Shown: one piece after another, positions 7,044 through 12,358 of the stretch
Position numbering within the stretch: the first letter of the stretch is position 1
Layout of the letters: each line of letters starts with the position of its first letter
Assembly: GCA_026770615.1 (NCBI GenBank)
Contig: MU631790.1
Location: 37,438-49,795, forward strand
DNA: 12,358 nucleotides
Reading direction: 5' to 3'
From: Pavlovales sp. CCMP2436
Taxonomy: Eukaryota; Haptophyta; Pavlovophyceae; Pavlovales
The notes under the pieces: generated by a model
What the model was told of the DNA's origin: nothing
Database searches by the model: none
The model's input: the letters and a program-made list of their open reading frames with translations, nothing else
Translations under genes and position numbers: made by a program

Positions 7044-7351
7044 AAGAGTCAAGACTCAAGTTAGACGTGAGAAAACTTCTTTAGTCGCGTGGATTATATA
7101 TCCCGGCACATCTAGTAGCTAGACTGTAGAGCGATCTTGCCGTTGATGATCTTAGTCTACTAACCAGGTACGTCCGGGTAGCCGCAGGACGCTACAGCCG
7201 CGACCGGCGTCCGCGTTCAGTGGCCTGCACCCTCCTCGGGCCCCGGCGGTAGGCTCGGTGGTAGGCTTGGGGGGGGCGGCTCTCGGCGGTGAGTTACTAC
7301 CCGTGGAGCTCGATATCGGGCAAGGATGAAAGAAGAAAGAATGACTATGGT

Positions 7352-7723
7352 ATGCAATCTTTCAGGATCTTTCAACGGAGTGTTGCTGTTAATAGCTTTG
7401 AACACCTGAAGACTCTTCTAGATGTTAAATTTGACGGGGAACAACTTCCGCGAGTGGGCCTGACACCTGATTTCAACGGGATCGTCATGAAAACTGCCTC
7501 CGAAGATTGTGGTTTTGCAGTCATGTGCGCAGTCGAGCTGCATTTTGAGACGAGCGAGACGCAGCAGCGGCCGGTCAGCGCGTCAGTCAGAGAGTCGTCG
7601 ACTGTCGTGTGTCTGATCAGCCTTAGCGGTGGGGACGTTATCCGTGTGCTCTGCAAAAGTCCCTTGATCCGAGTGTTTTCTCAACACTTGGGTCCGGTGG
7701 AGACCTGTCAGGGGACGGTCTGA
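7352..7723 (+). CDS. Repeat-associated ORF, unidentified
   Basis: An ATG at 7352 opens 123 codons to TGA 7721-7723; the frame is open back to 7289 without another ATG. The product contains SFRIFQRSVAVNSFEHLKT and, later, ELHFETSETQQRPVSASV. The second part is encoded again on the minus strand at 10224-10433 in the partner inverted-repeat arm, with several amino-acid changes and no shift of frame. No family is recognised. It may be a transposon-derived reading frame or simply a frame kept open between recent repeat copies; the number of replacement changes argues against strong constraint. Confidence 0.3.
   Translation: MQSFRIFQRSVAVNSFEHLKTLLDVKFDGEQLPRVGLTPDFNGIVMKTASEDCGFAVMCAVELHFETSETQQRPVSASVRESSTVVCLISLSGGDVIRVLCKSPLIRVFSQHLGPVETCQGTV
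7416..7473. repeat. Inverted repeat arm, partner at 7894-7950
   Basis: The reverse complement contains AGTTGTTCC, CGTCAAATT and ATCAGGTGTCA, which also occur in order at 7894-7950. Imperfect. Confidence 0.5.
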
Positions 7724-7844
7724 TCAGCCTTAGCGGTGGGGACGTTATCCGTGTGCTCTGCAAAAGTCCCTTGATCCGAGTGTTTCTCAACACTTGGGTC
7801 CGGTGGAGACCTGTCAGGGGACGGACGTATTTCTAGATATTTAC
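7535..7844 (+). repeat. Long inverted repeat, left arm
   Basis: Pairs with the reverse complement of 10216-10418. By eye the arms differ at roughly fifteen to twenty positions over about 200 bases, apart from the internal duplication described at 7611-7823. The inner ends agree to TATTTAC (7844 against 10216). The outer match starts at GAGCTGCATTT and fades beyond it. The arms enclose ankyrin gene 2 and about 2.4 kb in all. Confidence 0.8.
7611..7823 (+). repeat. Tandem duplication of about 107 bp
   Basis: Bases 7611-7717 are repeated directly at 7718-7823. By eye the only internal difference is one T missing in the second copy (run of four T becomes three, after GAGTG). The partner arm near 10.3 kb has a single copy with the three-T form, so the duplication arose in this arm. 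Confidence 0.85.
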
Positions 7845-7893
7845 GGTCTAAAACCACCCTCACTTCGGAGGCCATTTCTCGCAATTCTCATAA

Positions 7894-7950
7894 GAATCAG
7901 GTGTCAAGACAGACTAACAAAGTTGTTCCTCGTCAAATTCTACGTCTATA
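7894..7950. repeat. Inverted repeat arm, partner at 7416-7473
   Basis: See the partner. A short extra palindrome TCGTCAAA...TTTGACGA also spans 7930-7971. Confidence 0.5.
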
Positions 7951-8071
7951 GAGATATTCAAAGTTTGACGAAAACAAATTCTGGACTCATTCTCGACGAG
8001 TCCGCGCCCCGGTGCTGTCCGGTATCGGAATTCACGGGTGGGAAGCACTTTGAAAAGCGGCGGCCGCGCTG

Positions 8072-9424
8072 ATGGCGGAAGGCGCGCCGAGCAAGCAGCG
8101 CCCCGGCCGCACGAGCGCACGGCTCGTAACGCACGACGACGAGGCGGCGCTCCCGCTACTTCTCCGCTTTCTCTCCGGCAACCCGCTCCGCGCCATCGTC
8201 AAACTCCTCGCCGACGCCGACCTGCCGTGCTTCCGGCTCGCGTGCAAGGCCCTCCGCGACCACTCGAGTCCGGCTCAGGAGAGGCGCCGCACGGCCTTCC
8301 TCCGCACGCGCACGCTCCTGTTGTTCGCGTGGACGAGCTTGCCCGGCTTCGTGTTGTACTTGCCGATCATGCTTGGCCTCGCCGCGCGCGTCGGCTGCGT
8401 GGAGGTCCTCGAGGAGCTTGTCGACAACCGGCAGTGTGCGCTCGCTGCAGCCGCGTGCAGCGCTGCTGCGGGAAAGGGGCAGCTGGGCGCGCTGGGCTGG
8501 CTCCGTTCTCGCGGCTGCCCGTGGGACGGCAGCACTTGCAACCGTGCTGCTCAGGGAGGGTACCTCGAGGTGCTGCGGTACGCACACGAGTAAGGCTGCC
8601 CGTGGGACAGCACCACCTGCTGGCGTGCTGCTTGGGGAGGGCACCTCGAGTTGCTGCGGTACGCGCACGAGCACGGCTGCCCATGGTACAATAGCACCTG
8701 CTGGCAGGCTGCTGGAGGAGGGTACCTCGAGGTGCTGCGGTACGCGCACGAGCACGGTTGCCCGTGGGACGTTGCCACATGTTGGCGGGCTGCTGCGGGA
8801 GGGCACCTCGAGGTGCTGCGGTACGCGCACGAGCACGGCTGTCCATGGGACAGCAACACCTGCTGGCGTGCTGCTTGGGAAAGGCGACTTGAGGTGCTGC
8901 GGTACGCACACGAGCACGGCTGCGAGTTGGACAAGTTAACGAGCCACTTTGCTGCCAAGGGAGGGCACCTCGAGGTACTGCGGTACGCGCACGAGCACGG
9001 CTGCCCGTGGGACAGCAACATCTGCGCTAGTGCTGCTTCTGAAGGGCACCTCGAGGCGCTGCGGTACGCGCACGAGCACGGCTGCCCGTGGGACAGCGAC
9101 ACCTGCGGGTGTGCTGCTCGGGAAGGGCATCTTGAGGTGCTGCGGTACGCGCACGAGCACGGCTGCTCGTGGGACAGCAGCACCTGCCGGCGTGCTGCTC
9201 GGGAAGGGCACCTCGAGGTGCTGCGGTACGCGCATGAGCACAGCTGCCCGTGGGACAGCGACACCTGCAACCGTGCTGCCAAAAGAGGGCACCTCGAGTT
9301 GCTGCGGTACGCGCACGAGCACGGCTGCCCGTGTGACGTACCGCGCTGCCTCGCCGTGGCGGAGGCTGCTGGCCATGCCGAGGTGACCAAGTATCTGCGC
9401 GCCGCTGCCGCCCTGCAGATCTGA
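8072..9424 (+). pseudogene. Ankyrin-repeat gene 2 with premature stop
   Basis: One frame of 451 codons from ATG 8072 to TGA 9422-9424, interrupted only by TAA at 8591-8593 (codon 174), where sister repeats have the His codon CAC in HEHGC. Residues about 25-70 (LPLLLRFL...LADADLPCFRLACKALRDHSS) resemble an F-box-like helix set, an arrangement often placed before ankyrin repeats in algal proteins. About a dozen 27-residue units (81 bp) follow to the cap unit CPCDVPRCL and end YLRAAAALQI. If read through, the product would be a cytosolic or nuclear interaction scaffold, possibly a substrate adaptor for a ubiquitin ligase; that role is inference. As read, translation gives a 173-residue N-terminal protein. 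A restart at ATG 8651 is possible but unsupported. Other frames through the array are shadows of the repeat. Confidence 0.85.
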
Positions 9425-9445
9425 GGCATAGTAGTATACTTAGGG

Positions 9446-9498
9446 ACTAGCCGGTAGCTGTAGATCCGAGCCGCGATCTACACCGTCTACCGGCTAGT
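9446..9498 (+). terminator. Hairpin just after ankyrin gene 2
   Basis: ACTAGCCGGTAG at 9446-9457 pairs with CTACCGGCTAGT at 9487-9498, extended inward by TGTAGATC against GATCTACA with a small bulge. It starts 22 bases after the stop codon, so it would fold in the 3' untranslated RNA. The equivalent flank of gene 1 keeps TGTAGATCC and CAGCCGG but not the full stem. It could be a 3'-end structure or a small hairpin element; the terminator label is tentative. Confidence 0.35.
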
Positions 9499-9614
9499 TT
9501 TAATTGTGGGGACTAATAACTAACTTCCTTCTTAAAGGCTATATAATAACTATTTATTCCGTCTTAATAGCCCGGTATCTAAAAGCTATATTCCAGTTTG
9601 ACTAAGCATATTAT

Positions 9615-9658
9615 TATTTGCGGCTCAGCATGGTTCAACAGGCGGTGCTCACTCACAA
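9615..9658 (-). repeat. Inverted repeat arm, partner at 5694-5735
   Basis: The reverse complement carries CTGTTGAACCATGCTGAGC exactly. Confidence 0.7.
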
Positions 9659-9821
9659 GCATATTGCAACGTGGCTGTCATAGGACATCTAAGTAGATAC
9701 ACGTGCCCATGTGTAGGAGCAACGTTAGAGTGCGCGTCAACAGGTGTGATCGACAAGGTTTTACTGCCGCACTCACCCGAATACCCCCCCTCCCCCCTCA
9801 CCTTTCCCTTCCCCCCCTCAA

Positions 9822-9930
9822 ATCCAACCTGGTTTCAAACAATCTAAAAAATCCAACCTGGTTTCAAACAATCTAAAAAATCCAACCTGGTTTCAAACAA
9901 TCTAAAAATCCAACCTGGTTGCAAAAAAAC
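9822..9930 (+). repeat. 29-bp tandem repeat, nearly four copies
   Basis: Units start ATCCAACCTGG at 9822, 9851, 9880 and 9908; the last interval is 28 bases and the last unit is diverged (TTGCAAA for TTTCAAA). The first three copies are practically identical, suggesting recent expansion. It directly follows a C-rich pyrimidine tract. Confidence 0.9.
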
Positions 9931-9992
9931 AGGACGTCGGTTTACAAGTAGTTGGACAAATCTGCCCGCCTCTCGCAGGTCTCAAGCTGCGC

Positions 9993-10181
9993 CTATTCAG
10001 CTGGAGGAGCATCACTGAAAAATTTGCATACCGTTGAGTTGCCCAGGTACTTGCCATCCTTGTCGCCTCCATCTTCGTCCATGTGAAGCTGCTGCCCTCG
10101 AGTCATCCGCCCACGTCCGAGTACACCGCAGCTGTCGCCTGCCGTCTCCGTCTCCTCAGCTGCCGTAGCTGCCGCTGCCAA
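9993..10181 (-). CDS. Possible minus-strand ORF, unidentified
   Basis: The minus-strand frame ends at TAG 9993-9995 and is open for at least 62 codons, starting from a non-ATG codon at 10181; the only in-frame ATGs are further inside. The product is Ala/Glu-rich, then acidic (MDEDGGDKDGKYLGN), ending CKFFSDAPPAE. It stands just inside the right arm of the long inverted repeat. I recognise no family, and it could be chance in GC-rich sequence. Confidence 0.2.
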   Translation of the reverse strand: MAAAATAAEETETAGDSCGVLGRGRMTRGQQLHMDEDGGDKDGKYLGNSTVCKFFSDAPPAE

Positions 10182-10215
10182 CGTCCCTGCCTCCGCAACA
10201 CCATTAACCCAGCAA

Positions 10216-10418
10216 GTAAATATCTAGAAATACGTCCGTCCCCTGACAGGATTCCACTGGACCCAAGTGTTGAGAAACACTCGGATCATAGGACCTTTGC
10301 AGAGCATACGGATACCGTCCCCGCCGCTAAGACTGATCAGACACACGATAATCGACGACTCTCTGACTGACGCGCTGACCGGCCGCTGCTGCGTCTCACT
10401 CGTCTCGAAATGCAGCTC
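10216..10418 (-). repeat. Long inverted repeat, right arm
   Basis: The reverse complement of the single-copy version of 7535-7844. It contains a minus-strand frame (10224-10433) homologous to the end of the ORF at 7352-7723. Confidence 0.8.
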
Positions 10419-10691
10419 GCCTGCACACGTCACACGTGCCGCACCTGTAGCACATAATTAACAGACAAATAAACACAACCCCCCGCCAGTGAGTTATGTG
10501 CAGTATATATATGTGCAGCGCGCAGCGACGCCAGCGCTTTGTTTCGGCTTCCTCATCATCCACCATTTCTACCAGCTCCCCACTTCAGCGTAGCGCGTAG
10601 GACCCTGCGTCGGAGCGCTAAGATCTGCCTGACTTGAACTTGAAACGTACCGCCAGCCCGAACCCCCCTACATTAATATATATATGCAATA

Positions 10692-10785
10692 TACAATTTA
10701 TTCCGCTCGAGTCCTCTTATAGTCGTCGGTTCATAACGACGTCACTTTTGCACGTTAAGCCGCCTTTCCAGCAGGTCCTCAGCTA
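10692..10785 (+). repeat. Diverged direct repeat, partner at 6955-7043
   Basis: Shares AATTTATTCCGCT, CGTCGGTTCATA, CGTCACT and CCAGCAGG in order with the partner. Confidence 0.5.
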
Positions 10786-11015
10786 AGAGCCTGTGCTGCT
10801 TTCGCTTGACCCAACCGCCACTGGAAAAAAACATCGACGTCGCTGCCACGAAAAACCATGAACCAGCCCGTCCGAGCGAGTTATATTGTAAATGTCGCAT
10901 ATATTGATATAACCCATAAAAATCCATTTTGCCAGATAAATAATAAACGGGTCCATACTCCGGGTCGTACTGCCACTGGGGCTATCCGCATAAGCAAATT
11001 TAAGCAGTTTTTGGA

Positions 11016-11089
11016 TGTAATTTGCTAAGAAGCTCAGCCTCAAGCTCAAAATTCGCCCTTCTTATTGCTCGCGATCCCCTGTATTCTCT
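11016..11089 (+). repeat. Diverged direct repeat, partner at 6246-6322
   Basis: Begins TGTAATTTGCTAAG and shares CTTATTG and CCCCTGTAT with the partner. Confidence 0.55.
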
Positions 11090-11143
11090 GTCTAATTAAA
11101 ATGTGTAAGTTTCTTTTCCCACCACCTGGACGTGTTTCTTTTT

Positions 11144-11256
11144 CTGTGTAAGGTCCTGCTCGCGCGCGTCCAGGAGACTGGACGCGCGCGTTTCTGGACC
11201 CGCGATGTTCACAGAATAAACTGTGTAAGGTCCTGCTCGCGCGCGTCCAGGAGACT
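11144..11256 (+). repeat. Direct repeat of 36 bp, two copies
   Basis: The segment 11144-11179, beginning CTGTGTAAGGTCCTGC, recurs without visible change at 11221-11256, a period of 77 bases. The first copy continues into the second arm of a perfect hairpin; the second copy does not. Confidence 0.9.
11161..11190 (+). other. Perfect 13-bp hairpin with GAGA loop
   Basis: CGCGCGCGTCCAG (11161-11173) and its exact complement (11178-11190) are separated by GAGA, which fits the GNRA tetraloop pattern if transcribed. TTT and CTGG follow. It could be a structured RNA end, a transposon terminus or a CpG-rich cruciform; no role is shown. Confidence 0.6.
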
Positions 11257-11498
11257 CGGCGCTGGACTGGCTGTCAGCGCTTGGTGGTGGGTAGGGTACT
11301 TACTGGGGTGCACTGAGATATGCGCCTCCAGACAGAGATAATTTACACTTCAACAGACACGCATGAGCGTGCGGTCCCGCGTCGCCGTTGTCTCTCGGTG
11401 CACATTAAACAACAAATTACCATGAAGGCGTTGGTCAGGGGATACATGGCGCGCGCGCTCGCCCAGATTTAAGGGCGGTGGCGTCACGATGGACAGAC

Positions 11499-11774
11499 TT
11501 ACGCCACGGCGGCGCTGAGCGCGTCCCTGATCAGCTTCTCCTGCTCGCGGGTGCTCTCGAGGGTCGGCGAGCTCGCGGTCAGCGCGATGCGGCAGGACCA
11601 GCCGTTGTATCGGGAGCCCAAATGTCCTCTCACTTGGGCTCTGTCTGACATCCTGATTTTGTACGCCCGGGATTTAAATATCCCTGGGCCTAGCTGCTTG
11701 CTCGAGGCTTCTGCGGCTGCTCTTCGTACCTCCTCAGTTCTGTTCTCAGGGTCTCTACTTACAGAGAGATCTTG
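11499..11774 (-). pseudogene. 3' end of a minus-strand ORF, unidentified
   Basis: The minus-strand frame is open from 11774 (after TAA 11775-11777) to TAA 11499-11501, 91 codons. The last 40 or so (11499 to about 11622; YNGWSCRIALTASS... to LIRDALSAAVA) use GC-rich codons like the other genes and look like a genuine C terminus. The upstream part has a different composition and overlaps the candidate LTR, so the true coding region is probably cut near 11622 by the retroelement. No family is recognised. The only in-frame ATG is internal, giving about 50 codons. Confidence 0.35.
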
Positions 11775-11779
11775 TTACA
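11623..11779 (+). mobile_element. Candidate 5' LTR of a retroelement
   Basis: Begins TGTCC and ends TTACA (TG...CA). It has a TATA-like TTTAAATA at 11673-11680 inside a GGGAT...ATCCC dyad, and lies just upstream of a gag-like ORF. The composition changes at its left edge. No second LTR is visible because the element leaves the window, and no clear tRNA primer site follows, so the right boundary in particular is uncertain. Confidence 0.3.
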
Positions 11780-11909
11780 CCTTGTCTGCATCGTGACTCT
11801 TCACGTCTCTAGCTCTCTCTCTCTCTAGCTGCCTTCAACGCTTCACCGCGTCTCGGACTCCAATCCTCTCTTAGCTCGTGCTTGCGTTCAACACCGCTCG
11901 CCTCTCGAT
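11780..11909 (+). promoter_or_regulatory. Untranslated leader of the retroelement
   Basis: Pyrimidine-rich sequence with a CT microsatellite (11812-11826) between the candidate LTR and the gag-like ATG. It contains no TGG that would suggest an ordinary tRNA 3'-end primer-binding site. Confidence 0.3.
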
Positions 11910-12358
11910 ATGGTGGACCTACAGGCTTCGGAGTCCAGCGGCGCTTCCCGCCGCATGCAGCACTGCACCCTCAAGGATGCGCAGATGTTTCCGATCTGGC
12001 TCACGATGCTCATCATGATCCTGCAGTCGGACGACAAAATCGACCTGAGCTTTGTCTTCACTGTGCCCCCGCCTGGGGAGATCTTGCAGGGCAACCCCGT
12101 CGTCGTCCCACTCGAGTACCCCGAGCCCGACGATGTCGACGACTCTGACAACCCGCTCTATCCTAAGGGCGAGGTTGACCCGCTGTTCCTGAAGGCGCTC
12201 AAGGACTACCAGAAGCGCTTGCTGTCCCAGGCCAAGACGATGGACTACTTCACGCAGGCTATCAACCCGACAATCCTCAGCGCGGTGATGCACAAGGCCT
12301 ACGCGACCAAAGTGGGCGGCGCCATCAGCTTCTCTGGGTTCTTCAGCTGCCTGCAGTC
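11910..12358 (+). CDS. Gag-like ORF, 5' part, runs off the window
   Basis: From ATG 11910 the frame stays open for 149 complete codons to the last base. The start MVDLQASESSGASRRMQ is followed by LKDAQMFPIWLTMLIMIL, like the F..W...L segment at the start of Copia-type gag proteins. A proline/acidic linker follows, then DPLFLKALKDYQKRLL, and a helix-rich part with the spacing of gag (INPTILSAVMHKAYATK). Such proteins form the particle that packages element RNA. The codons are GC-rich and no break is seen. The Copia assignment rests on this pattern only; protease, integrase and reverse transcriptase would lie downstream. It could instead be a host gene. ATG 11910 is the first in-frame ATG after the leader. 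Confidence 0.5.
   Translation, partial: MVDLQASESSGASRRMQHCTLKDAQMFPIWLTMLIMILQSDDKIDLSFVFTVPPPGEILQGNPVVVPLEYPEPDDVDDSDNPLYPKGEVDPLFLKALKDYQKRLLSQAKTMDYFTQAINPTILSAVMHKAYATKVGGAISFSGFFSCLQ

Larger units (their letters stand above)
5409..7288. other. Repeat-rich spacer without a supportable gene
   Basis: Holds the conserved 3' flank of ankyrin gene 1 (to about 5470), one arm of a distant inverted repeat (5694-5735), an inverted and a direct copy of the dispersed 25-bp repeat (5800-5824, 6559-6583), and segments repeated near 10.7-11.1 kb (6246-6322, 6955-7043). Open frames at 5428-5697, 6021-6251 and 6570-6940 show no family resemblance and no consistent coding signal. Confidence 0.5.
9499..9992. 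other. Spacer with tandem repeat and pyrimidine tract
   Basis: No gene. Contains the right arm of the 5694 inverted repeat (9615-9658), a C-rich tract (9783-9818) and the 29-bp tandem repeat (9822-9930). Confidence 0.55.
10419..11498. other. Spacer without a supportable gene
   Basis: Holds AT-rich stretches with TATATATA runs (10502-10511, 10676-10685), diverged copies of the repeats at 6.2 and 7.0 kb, a duplicated 36-bp segment and a strong hairpin. A 16-codon frame at 11422-11472 (MKALVRGYMARALAQI) is too short to call. Confidence 0.5.

Noticed and set aside
2142..8593. Alternative genetic code with reassigned TAA or TAG
   Set aside because: In-frame stops include TGA, TAG and TAA, are few, and coincide with frameshifts in the transposase. 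Both ankyrin genes end at the same TGA. Ordinary decay explains them.
8038..9429. Long overlapping open frames on both strands across the ankyrin array
   Set aside because: The 81-bp period is a multiple of three, so every frame without a stop in one unit stays open through the array. Only the plus frame from 8072 has the ankyrin pattern and a non-repeat N terminus.
10800..10910. Possible inverted homology with 6604-6670
   Set aside because: Only short GAGCG- and ATATAT-containing pieces agree; too weak to separate from compositional bias.
11161..11200. Helitron 3' end
   Set aside because: A hairpin followed by CTGG fits CTRR loosely, but no Helitron protein, 5' TC end or A/T insertion context is seen.
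11551..11796. Plus-strand 81-codon ORF across the candidate LTR
   Set aside because: It spans the composition change between the minus-strand C terminus and the LTR and shows no family features.

Overview
The window looks like a piece of a eukaryotic nuclear genome, most plausibly a unicellular alga or related protist. Reasons: GC-rich coding segments sit in AT-rich, repeat-filled spacer; GT...AG introns can be placed that keep reading frames intact; there are no bacterial-style operons; and the ankyrin-type repeats (27 residues, core CPWDSxTCxxAAxxGHLEVLRYAHEHG read as short pieces) belong to a style common in algae and giant viruses. The exact lineage cannot be fixed from the sequence alone.

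Layout. (1) Bases 1-1580 hold no convincing gene, only decayed scraps, a G-rich tract and copies of dispersed repeats. (2) Bases 1583-5408 are an N-terminally truncated ankyrin-repeat gene whose left edge carries a 77-bp hairpin element. It is split by a 3326-bp DNA transposon (1888-5213) flanked by a 7-bp duplication, GCGCACG, of the ankyrin sequence. Taking out the element and one copy of the duplication rejoins the ankyrin repeats in frame. The transposon encodes a MULE-like DDE transposase in two convergent halves: the 5' half (zinc finger, first catalytic Asp) on the plus strand, and the 3' half (catalytic Glu region, SWIM-like finger) on the minus strand. Both halves are decayed, which suggests an internal inversion. 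A 10-bp minisatellite lies inside a predicted intron of the 3' half. (3) Bases 5409-7530 are non-coding, repeat-derived spacer. (4) Bases 7535-10418 contain a second, fuller ankyrin-repeat gene (8072-9424) with a putative F-box-like N terminus and one premature TAA. It is bracketed by long imperfect inverted repeats (7535-7844 and 10216-10418). (5) Bases 10420-11498 are spacer with hairpins and diverged copies of repeats seen near 6.2-7.0 kb. (6) From 11499 to the end there is the 3' end of an unidentified minus-strand ORF, then a candidate short LTR and leader, then the start of a gag-like ORF (11910 onward) running off the window.

Overall this is a transposon-rich accessory region around two paralogous ankyrin genes that share a C-terminal cap repeat and 3' flank. 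Neither ankyrin gene is intact as read. No RNA gene or CRISPR array was found.
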